Under the pieces are notes generated by a model. That model searched no databases and was not told where the DNA came from. It worked only from the letters and a program-made list of their open reading frames with translations. DNA of 64,000 bases. Origin: CAWFLT01 sp963816795. Its GTDB lineage: Bacteria; Acidobacteriota; Vicinamibacteria; Vicinamibacterales; SCN-69-37. Where the stretch lies: contig CAWFLT010000006.1 in assembly GCA_963816795.1 (NCBI GenBank), positions 620,001 to 684,000 on the forward strand, in the 5' to 3' direction. Positions within the stretch are counted from its first letter, which is position 1; every line of letters begins with the position of its first letter. The translations under genes and the position numbers were made by a program. Below are positions 27,739 through 37,363 of this stretch, piece by piece.

Positions 27739-28513
27739 ACAGGTTCGGCAGCGCCCCGACCGGTCCCTGTTCGAGATCCATCACGGTGCCGCTCACGAGC
27801 GCGCTGTCGTCGGAGGCAAAATACGCGGCGGCGTGCGCGACATCCAGCGGCGAGAGGAGCCGGCCGAAGGGCCGCGACGCGACCGCCGCCTCCAGCCAGT
27901 CGTCACGCTTTCCCTCGGTCCGTTTGACACGCGCCTCACCCTCGGTGAGCGTCCAACCCACGTTGATCTGGTTCACGCGAATCCGGTAGGACGCGAGCGC
28001 CGCGGCCGCGTTGCGCGTGAGCGTCATCAACCCGCCCTTCGAGACGGAGTACGGTCCGAGCTTGGGCTCGCCGATGTAGGCGTTCACCGACCCGATGTTG
28101 ACGACCGATCCGCCGCCGCGCGCCTTCATCGACCGCGCCGCTTCCTGCAGACACAGGAACGGCGCCCGCAGGTTGACGTGCATGATCGCATCCCACAACT
28201 CGACCGGCGCGTCCTCGAGGGATCCGCGCGACGTGTCGGCCGCGTTGTTCACGAGGATGTCGATGCCGCCGAACCGTTCGATCGTGAACCGGACGACGTG
28301 GCGGCAGGCGTCGCTGTCCGCCAGGTTCGCGACGACCGCTGCCGCCTGGTGTCCCGACTCGTGCAGGCGGGCGACGGCCTCGTTGGCGCGCCCAGCATCC
28401 CGGCCGTGGACGACGACGCGCGCGCCGAGCGCGGCGAATTCGTCGGCGATGCCGCGCCCGATCCCCGACGTCGAGCCGGTGACGAGCGCGACCTTGTCGG
28501 TGAGGGAGGCCAT
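27737..28513 (-). CDS. Short-chain dehydrogenase/reductase (SDR), classical type
   Basis: 258 residues, intact. The NAD(P)-binding motif is TGSTSGIG, followed by VVVHGRD (a basic residue after the second strand hints at NADP), the NNAAD segment and catalytic Ser/Tyr/Lys (IGSVNAY, then YSVSK). The C-terminal GTVMDLEQG is usual. The substrate is unknown. The gene is alone on the minus strand between the globin fragment and the repeat array. Confidence 0.9.
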   Translation of the reverse strand: MASLTDKVALVTGSTSGIGRGIADEFAALGARVVVHGRDAGRANEAVARLHESGHQAAAVVANLADSDACRHVVRFTIERFGGIDILVNNAADTSRGSLEDAPVELWDAIMHVNLRAPFLCLQEAARSMKARGGGSVVNIGSVNAYIGEPKLGPYSVSKGGLMTLTRNAAAALASYRIRVNQINVGWTLTEGEARVKRTEGKRDDWLEAAVASRPFGRLLSPLDVAHAAAYFASDDSALVSGTVMDLEQGPVGALPNL

Positions 28514-28604
28514 CGGACTGGCGGACGAGTCTACCCGAGTTCCGGCGCGTGGCCCGGCGCCGCCGCGAGCGCGTCACCATCTCGTCGTGACGGGCGGGCC
28601 AGAA

Positions 28605-29066
28605 TCACTCGATCTCTGGGACGCCGGTGGCCAGCCGCTCGGCCCAGACGGCGGTATCCACGGCCGCGCCTTCCAGCATCGGCACGATGATCGCGGTGAT
28701 GGCCGGCGCGCCAGTGCTGTTCGAGCGTCGTCGTTCCACGCGGGCGCGAGCGCGCGGATGGCGCGCGATGAGCGCCTCGCGCGCGGAGCAGGTAGTCCTC
28801 CGGACGCGCGCCCCAGTGCACGTGCTGCGCGCCGAGCTCCCGCAGCGACTCGTGCAGGGCCGCGCACTTCGTCCAGATTCCGGATCACGAGCGCCAGCGC
28901 CGCTTCGAAATGTCCCTGGAGCGACGTGAGATCGCCGGGAAACAGCGGCCGCAGGTGCGGCGCGGCGGTGAAGAGCTCTTCGTAGAAGCGGGACGGCCAG
29001 CTGCCGTGGACGCGCCGCGACCTCGGCGTAGCTGGCTCTGACCTGCGCGATCGCTTCCGGTGTCAT
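28605..29066 (-). CDS. Globin-family protein, frameshifted
   Basis: Starts at ATG 29066 (MTPEAIAQVRASYAEVAAR). Bridging frames gives SRFYEELFTAAPHLRPLFPG, then HFEAALALVIRNLDEVRG, LRELGAQHVHWGARPEDYLL and the end AWAAAITAIIVPMLEGA-like segment closing VWAERLATGVPEIE. This is a bacterial single-domain globin; the His of GAQHVHWG is the expected proximal heme ligand. Four or five single-base shifts interrupt it. Length about 150 codons. A second, intact globin is at 31153. It diverges from the sigma factor gene by 14 bases. Confidence 0.6.
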   Translation of the reverse strand: MTPEAIAQVRASYAEVAARPRQLAVPLLRRALHRRAAPAAAVSRRSHVAPGTFRSGAGARDPESGRSARPCTSRCGSSARSTCTGARVRRTTCSAREALIARHPRARARVERRRSNSTGAPAITAIIVPMLEGAAVDTAVWAERLATGVPEIE

Positions 29067-29080
29067 AATTCGGCGTTGCG

Positions 29081-29656
29081 ATGTCAGCCGACGGCACCCG
29101 CGACGGCGGCCCCGGCACTTCGGGCGAGCTTGCTGCCGGAAGTGTATGACGAACTGCGGAAGCTCGCGAGGGCCCGTCTCGCGCGCGAGCGCCAGCCGAA
29201 CCAGACGCTGCAGCCGACCGCGCTCGTGCACGAAGCGTACCTTCGCGTCGCCGGCGATCGCCACGACGCGGCAGTGGGATCGGCGCGGTCATTTCTTCGC
29301 CGCCGCCGCGATGGCGATGCGCCGCATCCTCGTCGAGCGCGCGCGGCACTACCAGCGCATCAAGCACGGCAGCGGCGCCGAGCGCGTCGAGCTCGACAGC
29401 GCCATCATGCGCGCCGATCCGGCGCTCGTCGATCTCGTCGCCGTCGACGAGGCGCTCGACGCGCCTCGAGGAGACCGATCCGCGCAAGGCGCAGATCGTG
29501 TCGCTGCGCTACTTCGCCGGACTCAGCATCGAAGAGACCGCCGACGCGCTCGATTTGTCGCCGGCCACCGTCAAGAACGAATGGGCGTTCGCGCGCGCCT
29601 GGCTGTACCGCGTGCTCGGGCCGCTCGGCGATCCGCCCGCCAATCCACGGCCGTGA
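29081..29656 (+). CDS. ECF sigma factor, acidobacterial/planctomycete type, frameshifted
   Basis: Starts at ATG 29081. The text VYDELRKLARARLARERQPN, QTLQPTALVHEAYLRVAGDR, then HFFAAAAMAMRRILVERARH and IVSLRYFAGLSIEETADALD is that of the large ECF sigma group found mainly in Acidobacteriota and Planctomycetota and usually encoded with a Ser/Thr kinase. Shifts occur near 29135, 29270 and 29465. The stop (29654-29656) overlaps the GTG start of the kinase by four bases, so both are translated together; the kinase probably regulates the sigma factor or the converse. Confidence 0.8.
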
Positions 29657-31030
29657 CGCTGCCGGCCGCCGAGGCGATTTTCCTGGCGCTGGCCGACGTC
29701 GAGCCGCGCGACCGCGACGCGTTCCTCGACGAGCGCTGCGGCGGCGATCCGCGCTGCGCGCCGACGTCGAGGCGCTCGTCGCCGCGCTCGACGCGCCCGG
29801 CGAGGACTTTCTCGATCCCGGCGCGAATTCCGACGCTCGACATGGCGGCGGTCGACGGACCGCTGCAGCCCGGGACGAAGCTCGGCGGATTCCTCGTGCT
29901 GCACGCGATCGGCTCCGGCGGCATGGGCGTCGTCTACGCGGCGCAGCAGGATCGGCCGCGCCGCACGGTGGCGATCAAAGTGCTCCGGCGCGGCTACCGC
30001 CATCCGGAAATTCTCAGGCGGTTCGAGCGCGAGGCCGAGATGCTCGGCCGGCTCCTGCATCCGGGCATCGCGCAGGTGTACGCCTTCCATCCGGGCGACC
30101 GTTCCGTTCCCGCGCACCTGGTGATGGAGCTCGTCGCCGGTCCGCCGCTGACCGACTACGCGCGCGCGCAAGCGGCTCTCGATCCCGGCGCGCGTCGAGC
30201 TGATCGCGAAGCTGTGCCGACGCCGTTCAGCATGCGCACGAGCGCGGCGTCATCCACCGCGATCTCAAGCCGGCGAACGTCCTCGTCGCCGCCGACGGCC
30301 AGCCGAAGGTGCTCGATTTCGGGATTGCCCGCGCGACGGGCGCCGACATGCAGCGGATCACGATTCAGACCGCGCACGGCCAGTTGATCGGCACGCTCGC
30401 CTACATGAGCCCCGAACAACTGCGCGGACGCTACGGAGGAGGTCGACGCGCGCAGCGACGTCTACGCGCTCGGCGTCCTGCTCTACCGGGTCCTGGCCGA
30501 TCGCCCGCCGTTCGACATCGCCGATCTCTCGTGGCCCGAGGCGATCCAGCGTGTCCTCGAATCCGATCCGGTGCCGCTCGCGCAGGTCAATCCGGCAGTC
30601 GCCGGTCCTCTCGAGCGGATCGTGGAGCTGCGCCATGTCGCGCGAGGTCGCCTCGCGCTACCAGACCGCCGCGGAGCTCGCGGCCGATCTCGTGCGCTTC
30701 CTCGAGGGCGGCCGGATCGCCGCCGCCGACATCGCCATCCCAGCGCGGGCGGATGCGGCGGGAAGTCCCGCGCCGTCACGGAGCCCGGAGTGGTCAGCGA
30801 CCGTCGGCGGCGTGCGCGCGCTGGCGGCAGATGCGACCGGCCGATTCGTCGCCGTCGGCCTCGCCTCGGGATCGATCGAGTTGCGCGACGCGGCGACCGG
30901 CGCGCCGATCGAAGTCATTCCCTCCCGGCACGGCGCCGTCGTCGCGCTCACCTTCTCCGCCGCCGGCCGTCTCGTGGCGGCGTGGGACGACGGCACGGTG
31001 ACGATGGTCGCGTTCGCGCGACCCTCCTGA
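29653..31030 (+). CDS. Ser/Thr protein kinase with C-terminal WD40-like segment, frameshifted
   Basis: Begins at GTG 29653 (VTLPAAEAIFLALADVEPRD), four bases inside the sigma factor. An N-terminal DxxDRDAFLDERCGGD helical region leads to the kinase: IGSGGMGVVYAAQQDRPRRT, VAIKVLRRGYRHPEILRRFE, catalytic GVIHRDLKPANVLVAADGQP, LDFGIARATGADMQ and GTLAYMSPEQLRGRYG. After it come short WD40-like repeats (VRALAADATGRFVAVGLASG, GAVVALTFSAAGRLVAAWDD). No transmembrane helix is obvious. Shifts lie near 29755, 29825, 30190-30215, 30440 and 30640. Activation of the coupled sigma factor is the likely task. Confidence 0.8.
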
Positions 31031-31052
31031 GTCCACCGTCAAGCCACCTGTC

Positions 31053-31155
31053 TAGGGCCGTTCTCACTTTCCTGTAGCGAGCTACCGGCTGAAATTGGGC
31101 GAAATGTTGGCGATTCTGGCTGTTTTTGCTCTACGCGGAAGTGAGAACGGCCCTA
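31053..31155. mobile_element. MITE-like element with TA ends
   Basis: A 99-base element (31055-31153) with terminal inverted repeats GGGCCGTTCTCACTT / AAGTGAGAACGGCCC, perfect over 15 bases and extending imperfectly (GTAG shared further in), flanked by TA on both sides. TA duplication is the hallmark of IS630/Tc1-type transposons, so this may be a non-autonomous relative. No transposase is nearby. The right end supplies the TAG stop of the globin at 31153. Confidence 0.6.
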
Positions 31156-31578
31156 TGCCGCGACGACCGCTTCGCGCGCCGCATCCTTCATCGTCGTCGC
31201 CAAAAGGATGTAGACCGTGGCCCAGGCCTCCGCCGTTTCAGGGGTGAACGCGTCGCCCAGCCCCTGCTCGAGCGTCCACAGCAGCGCGGCGCCGACCGTG
31301 TCGTAGTGCGCATCGATGACCCCGTACGCCACGTGACGGCGTCCCAGGTCCTGGACGACGGGGACGAGCCGGTCGAGATGGTCGAGCCCTTTGACGGCGC
31401 CGATGAGCATCTGCATCAGTTTCTTGCGCTGCTCGGCCATGTCCCCACGGAACATCCGCCGGAGCGACGGGTCGATTTCGAACAAGCGGCCGTAGAACAG
31501 CGCCGCGGCCTGGTCGGCGATGGGGGCGATCAGCGCGAAGCTCTCCTGCACCAGCGTCTTCTGGGTCGACGTCAACAT
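31153..31578 (-). CDS. Single-domain globin
   Basis: 141 residues, intact. Globin helices are recognised: MLTSTQKTLVQESFALIAPI, AALFYGRLFEIDPSLRRMF and the F helix LGRRHVAYGV with proximal His 82; WTLEQGLGDAFTPETAEAW closes the E/G-H region. It is like the globin half of flavohemoglobins without the reductase; such proteins bind O2 or detoxify NO. The stop codon comes from the end of the adjoining MITE-like element, so a few native C-terminal residues may have been lost. The next gene (permease, minus strand) ends about 140 bases further. Confidence 0.88.
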   Translation of the reverse strand: MLTSTQKTLVQESFALIAPIADQAAALFYGRLFEIDPSLRRMFRGDMAEQRKKLMQMLIGAVKGLDHLDRLVPVVQDLGRRHVAYGVIDAHYDTVGAALLWTLEQGLGDAFTPETAEAWATVYILLATTMKDAAREAVVAA

Positions 31579-31716
31579 CGGGAGGTCCTCAAAGGGAGCG
31601 CCGGGACATTCCGGCCGCTCAGAGACCCAATGCGACGTTTCGGGCGAAACTGGCTAAAAGCGCTTCCGCGAGTCCGACTAAGGGCTGGGGCGCATCGGCC
31701 TGGCGGCGTCGAAGCG

Positions 31717-34122
31717 TCACTCCGCCCGCAGGGCAATGACCGGATCGATGCGTGAAGCTCGTCGTGCAGGCAGCAGCGCGCCCAGCATCGCGATTGCCAA
31801 CAGCGCGAACGCGGCCGCCCCGATGGTGACGGGATCGAGCGCCCGGATCGCGAAGAGCCGCGTTTCGAGCCAGCGCGAGGCGAGCCAGTAGAGTCCGACA
31901 CCGGCGACAAGGCCGAGAGCTGCCGGGAACAGGACGCCCCGCAGCACGTGGCCGACAATGTTGCCGGCCGACGCGCCGAGCGCGGTGCGAATGCCGAAGT
32001 CGCGCGTGCGCGCGGTCACGAGCTGACTGATGATGGCGAAGACGCCGGTCGCCGCGAGCACGGCCGCCATCAGCGCGATGAGGCCGCTGACGCGCGCCAG
32101 CACTCGCTCCTGGCTCAGCGCTTCGCCGAGCTCGTCGTCGAGCGGGGACAGCGCCGTAATTGGCAGCGCCGGATCCACCTCCCGCACCACCTCGCGAATC
32201 CGCGCCATCGTCACGCCCTCCGGGTCTCGGCCGCGAACGAGAATCACCGGCCAGCGATATCCCGCCTGACGCATGTGGAACAAGGCGGGCCGGACCGCCG
32301 CTCGCAAATCCGTCGAGCGCGTGTCGCGGACGACGCCGACGACGACCGCCGGCGACCGCGGTGACGCCATGCCGATGTAGCGCTCGAGCTCGAAGGTCTG
32401 CCCGACCGCCGGCTGGCCGGGAAACAGATCGCGTGCCATCGTTTCGTTCACGATCACCGGCATCGGGCTGACCGACGCGGGCTGGCGATACTCATCCTCG
32501 GTAAACGCGCGGCCCGACAGGATCGGAATTCTCAGCAGATCGAAATACCCCGGCGAGATCGAGGTGTCGGCCACGGTTTTTCTCGTCAGCTCGGCCATAC
32601 CGGCCGTCCGCACAGCGATGATCGAGCCGTTCGAGGTCAATGGACCTGGAGACGAAATCGCGACGGTGCCGGCGCCGCGACGCTCGAGCGCCGTCACCGT
32701 GTCGGAGATGACGCGCGTCGAGCGGCTCCGGTCGTACCCGATGTCTTCAGGCCGCAGCGACAACCCGACGAGGCGCCTGGTGTCCACACCAAGATCGACG
32801 GAGAACAGGCGCTGCAGCGATCGATTGAGGACGCCGGCGCCGGAGAGGAGCGTAAGCGAGACGGCAATCTGGACGATGACCAGCGCATGCCGCAGGCGGG
32901 GCGGCCCGGCGACGCCGCGCGCGTTTCGTCCGAGCACGCCGAGAATATTCGCGCGCGATGCGATCAGGGCCGGCGCTAGTCCGAACCCCACCACCGTCAC
33001 GCTCGTGACCAGCGCCGAGAACAGCAACACGCGCCAATCGAGATCCACCTCCGCGATCGCCGGCAGCCATGAGAGCAGCCTGAGGTCACTCAAGGTTCGT
33101 ACGAGCACGATCGCCACCGCGAGCCCCATGACATTCGCGAGCGCCGCAAGCGCCGTCGACTCGACCAGCAGGCTCCGGACGATGCGCCAGCGGCTGGCGC
33201 CAATCGCCAGCCTGACGGCCGTTTCCCGCTCGCGACGCGCCGTCCGAGCCAGCAGCAGGTTCGCCGCGTTGGCACACGCGAGCACGAGCACCAGCGCCGC
33301 GCCGGCCATCAGCAACCAGTACAAGCGACGGGCGGTCCGCTCCGTGTGCGCGGCCTGTAGCGTATTGATGCCCGGATAGACCGTCGGCAGAAACGCGTGG
33401 TAACGCGCCGGCAGATTCACGTTCGCGTACGCCGCGCGCAGTTGCTGTTCGATCGCCTCGAGAGACACCCCGGGCCGCCGGCGCCCGTAGAGCACGGAGA
33501 GGCCTCCTGTGCTTCCCGTCACGAGCTTCTCGACGCCGATCGGCAGCCAGAGATCGACCGTGCCGATGCGCGACGACGTCCAACTCCAGCCGCGATGGTC
33601 CGCGATCACACCGGCGACGGTGAACGGCCGGCCGTTCACCGTAAGCGTCTGGCCGAGTACTCCCGCGGTGCCGCCAAGCCTCGCCTTCCACAGCCGCTCG
33701 CTGATGACGGCCACGTTCGCCGTCCCCTTGTCCGCTTCCTCGTCGGTGAGCAGGCGGCCGACGCGGGCGCGCGCGCCGATCACACTGAAGAACTGGCTGG
33801 TGACGAACAGACTGTCTTTGAACTCGGGCGCGCCATCACCTGCCGTCGTCACCGCCAGGGTTTCCGAGCCGAAGTAAGCCAGATACTCCAGGCCCGTCGC
33901 GGCCTGACGCAGCGGCTCCAGCGCCTCGCGGCTGCCGTACGCCGTCGCCGTGCGCGACGGCGGCTGAAACAGGACCGTGAGGATGTCGGACTGGCCGTGC
34001 ACGCCGGGCGTCGGACGGAAGATCAGCGTGTTGAACACGGCGAATGTCGCGGTCGCGGCGCCAATTCCGAGCGCCAGTGTCAGCGCAATCGCCACCGTCG
34101 ACCATCGATCTCGACGCCACAT
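31717..34122 (-). CDS. ABC transporter permease, FtsX/MacB type (ADOP family)
   Basis: 801 residues, intact. N-terminal membrane helix (STVAIALTLALGIGAATATF), a MacB-like periplasmic core domain (about 60-260), then the first FtsX domain (LLMAGAALVLVLACANAANL) and, after a second periplasmic domain, the second FtsX domain ending VTIGAAAFALLAIAMLGALL and ARRASRIDPVIALRAE. This duplicated architecture is the acidobacterial duplicated orphan permease type, usually without an adjacent ATPase. None is seen here. It is divergent from a PadR gene and a second such permease. It is likely part of macrolide/lipid or envelope efflux, but the substrate is unknown. Confidence 0.88.
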   Translation of the reverse strand: MWRRDRWSTVAIALTLALGIGAATATFAVFNTLIFRPTPGVHGQSDILTVLFQPPSRTATAYGSREALEPLRQAATGLEYLAYFGSETLAVTTAGDGAPEFKDSLFVTSQFFSVIGARARVGRLLTDEEADKGTANVAVISERLWKARLGGTAGVLGQTLTVNGRPFTVAGVIADHRGWSWTSSRIGTVDLWLPIGVEKLVTGSTGGLSVLYGRRRPGVSLEAIEQQLRAAYANVNLPARYHAFLPTVYPGINTLQAAHTERTARRLYWLLMAGAALVLVLACANAANLLLARTARRERETAVRLAIGASRWRIVRSLLVESTALAALANVMGLAVAIVLVRTLSDLRLLSWLPAIAEVDLDWRVLLFSALVTSVTVVGFGLAPALIASRANILGVLGRNARGVAGPPRLRHALVIVQIAVSLTLLSGAGVLNRSLQRLFSVDLGVDTRRLVGLSLRPEDIGYDRSRSTRVISDTVTALERRGAGTVAISSPGPLTSNGSIIAVRTAGMAELTRKTVADTSISPGYFDLLRIPILSGRAFTEDEYRQPASVSPMPVIVNETMARDLFPGQPAVGQTFELERYIGMASPRSPAVVVGVVRDTRSTDLRAAVRPALFHMRQAGYRWPVILVRGRDPEGVTMARIREVVREVDPALPITALSPLDDELGEALSQERVLARVSGLIALMAAVLAATGVFAIISQLVTARTRDFGIRTALGASAGNIVGHVLRGVLFPAALGLVAGVGLYWLASRWLETRLFAIRALDPVTIGAAAFALLAIAMLGALLPARRASRIDPVIALRAE

Positions 34123-34217
34123 GCGTGTTTCCCTCCCGCCGGGCTTGCCTGGGCGGATTACGAACCGGCCTGGACGCCTGTTTCATCGACACAACCGACC
34201 CGGCCCGGTTTCCGTCT

Positions 34218-34578
34218 ATGTCAGATATGTCCAAGATGGACATGTCTGTGCCGCTGCCGCCGGCCCCGTTCCACATTCTGCTCGCGCTCGTCGAGGGCGC
34301 CAGCCACGGGTATGGCATCCTCCAGGCCGTCCGCGACCAGTCGGGCGGCCGCGTGCGGCTCGGCACTGGCTCGCTCTATCGCCACCTGTCGCGCCTGATC
34401 GACGCCGGGCTCGTCGCCGAACGGCCCGCCGCGCGCGACGCCGATCCGCGCCGCGGCACGCTACTATCGCCTCACGCCAAAGGGCCGGCAGGCGCTTGCC
34501 GACGAGCGCGACCGGCTGGCCGGGCTCGTCCGCGCGCTCGACGCCGCGCGCGGCGCATCGCGCGAGGGCCGGCCGTGA
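34218..34578 (+). CDS. PadR-family transcriptional regulator, one frameshift
   Basis: Starts at ATG 34218 (MSDMSKMDMSVPLPPAPFHI). The winged helix is clear: LLALVEGASHGYGILQAVRD, VRLGTGSLYRHLSRLIDAGL then VAERPAARDADPRR; after a frame change near 34450 it continues YYRLTPKGRQALADERDRLA. Total about 120 residues. Its stop overlaps the GTG of the permease gene by four bases. PadR genes coupled to ADOP permeases are common in Acidobacteriota and presumably repress them until a ligand is met. The 96-base gap to the divergent permease may hold a shared operator. Confidence 0.85.
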
Positions 34579-37317
34579 CGCCGCCCGAACAGCCGTCCGG
34601 CGCCGATCGCGTCTACGGCGCGCTGCTGCGGCTGTATCCGCCGAGCTTCCGCGCGCGATTCGAGGCGGACATGCGCGCCACCTTCGCGCGCGATCGCGAT
34701 CGCGCGCGATCCGAAGGCCGCCGCGCCCGCGCCACGTTCTGGGTCCGCGCGGTCGCGGAGGCCGTCCGCTTCGGCGTCGCCGAACGGATCACGCCGCCTT
34801 CGCGCTCCGTCACCACTCCCCTCTCGTCTGGAGGCGCTCCAATGAGCTCACGACTCGCCGTGGACTGGCGCGATGCCTGGCGCGCGCTCTGCGCGACGCC
34901 CGTCGTCACCGCGATGGCCGTGCTGTCACTCGCGCTGGGCATCGGCGCGAACACGGCCCTGTTCTCGATCCTGAACAGCCTCGTGCTCCGGACGCTGCCC
35001 GTGCGCGCGCCCGAGCAGCTCACGCTGCTGCTCGACGGCTCGTGGCCGAACCCGGTCTGGGAGCAGATTCGCGATCGGCAAAAAGAGATCGGCGCGGGCG
35101 CGTTCGTGTGGTCCACCGTGCGGTTCGATCTCGCCCCGCGCGGTGAGACGGATCCGATCGACGCCGCGTACGCGAGCGGCGGGATGTTCGACGTGCTCGG
35201 CCTCTCACCCGCGCGAGGCCGCCTGTTCACGCCGGCCGACGACGTCCGCGGCGGCCCGGCAGTCGCCGTCGTGAGCTACGGCTTCTGGCTGGAGCGGCTG
35301 GGTGGGAGGGACGACGCCGTCGGGCAGACGATCACGCTCGACCGGGTGCCGTTCATGATCATTGGCGTCATGCCGCGAGGGTTCACCGGCCCGGACGTCG
35401 GGCGCGCCTGCGAGGTGATCGTGCCGCTCGGGAGCGAGCCGCTCGTCCGGGCGCCGGCCCCGAGCTGGCTCGATGGCCGAACGACCTGGTGGCTCGAGAT
35501 GATGGTGCGACTCAGGCCAGGCCAGACGGTCGACCAGGCCAACGCGGCGCTGCGCGCGATGCAGCCGCAGATCCGCGAGGCGGTGATGCCTTCGGATCTC
35601 ACGCCGCAGTTGCAGGCGGGCTACATCGCGGATCCGTTCACGCTGGCGCCGGCGGCGACGGGGCGATCCGCGCTTCGGACGCGCTTCCAGCAGCCGCTCG
35701 TCGCGATGATGGTCGTGGTGGGCGCGGTGCTGCTCATCGCCTGCGCGAACATCGCGAACCTGATGCTGGCGCGCGCCAACGCGCGGCGGCGCGATCTGAC
35801 GGTACGTCTCGCGCTCGGCGCGTCACGCGCGCGCATCGCGCGGCAGCTCATCTGCGAAAGCCTGCTCATCGCCATGACCGGCGCCGCGCTCGGCTTGGCG
35901 ATCGCCCACGTCGGGGCATCGTTCCTCGTCGCGCAGCTCCCGGCCAACTACCTCGACACGTCGATCGATCTGCGCGTGCTCGCGTTTACCGCGGGCGTCG
36001 GCCTCGTGACGGCGCTCGTCTTCGGCACCGTGCCCGCGCTCGGCGCGGCGGCGCTTTCTCCCTCTGAAGCCTTGAAGGATCAGGGCCGGACCATCGCCGG
36101 GGATCGCCGGCTCGGCTTCCGCAACCTGCTCGTCGTCGTGCAGGTCGGCCTGTCGCTGGCGCTCGTCGTCGCGGCCGGCCTGTTCGTCCGCACGTTTCAA
36201 TCGCTGACCAGCGTGCCGCTCGGCATCCGTGCCGAGCCGCTCATCGTCGTCACGCTCGATCTCCGGCGCAGCGAGACGCTCGCGGCCGGCGTCACCGCCC
36301 GCGGCGCCCGAGCGCCGCCTGCTGTTCGAACAGCTCCGCGAGACCGCCGCGGCCGTGCCGGGCGTGAAGAGCGCGGCGCTCTCGCGCGTGCAGCTCCTCA
36401 CCGGCGGCGGCTGGAGCAACCGCATCGACCTGGCGGACGGCGAGAAAGGCCGGCCGGGTATTCGCAATCCGTGGCTGAACGGCGTCACGCCCGGCTGGTT
36501 TCAGACCCACGGCCTGCGCCTCATCGCCGGCCGCGATTTCACGCTTGACGATCGTCTCGGCGGGCCGGTGGTGGCCGTGGTGAACGAGGCGTTCGTGCGA
36601 CGCTACTTCAAGGACCAGCACCCGATCGGACAACACTTCCGCCGAGGCCAGCCGGGCGGGCTGCAGCTCGATACCGAGATCGTCGGCGTCGTCTCCGACA
36701 GCGTGTATGCCAACATCCGCGACGGCTCACCGGCGATCGTGTACTTCGCGTTCGCCCAGCTCGAAGCGGTGGATCCGGCGATGACGCTCACGGTCGAGGT
36801 GGACCCGCGCGCGTGGGGCGACGTGCAGCGCCGCCTGACCCAGGCGCTCACCAGCGTGGACGGCGGCGTCGCGATCACGATGCGGCCGCTGGCCGATCGC
36901 GTGCGCAGCACGATCGTCCAGGAGAAGCTGGTGGCGATCCTGTCGGGGTTCTTCGGCGGCCTCGCGTTGCTTCTCGCGGGCGTCGGCCTGTACGGCGTCA
37001 CCGCGTACGGCGTCAGCTGCCGGCGCACGGAGATCGGCGTACGCATGGCACTCGGCGCGGAGCCATCGGGGGTCGTTCGCCTGATCCTCGGCCGCGTCGC
37101 CTGGCTCGTCGGCGCCGGCGTCGTCGCAGGCGCCGCTGTGAGTTACTGGGCGGCCAAATATCTCGGACCGGCGCTGCTCTTCGGACTGCAGGGGCGCGAC
37201 ACGCGGACGTTCGTCACGGCGGCGATCGTGCTGATCGCAGTCGGGTTGGTCACGGCGTGGCTGCCCGCGAAGCGCGCCTCGCGCATCGACCCGACGCGGG
37301 TCCTGCGCGAAGGCTAG
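34575..37317 (+). CDS. ABC transporter permease (ADOP family) with N-terminal prefix domain, one frameshift
   Basis: From GTG 34575, overlapping the PadR stop. A short cytoplasmic prefix (DRVYGALLRLYPPSFRARFE) is followed by the standard MacB-type body: WRDAWRALCATPVVTAMAVL, PVWEQIRDRQKEIGAGAFV, FtsX block LVAMMVVVGAVLLIACANIA and NLMLARANARRRDLTVRLAL, then the second domain with AILSGFFGGLALLLAGVGLY and final LPAKRASRIDPTRVLREG. One base change near 36300 splits it; restored length is about 913 residues. No ATPase gene is next to it. Confidence 0.87.
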
Positions 37318-37363
37318 GCAGCGCGTTGAGTGCGATGAATTGACGATATGATCTTTCGTTCGC

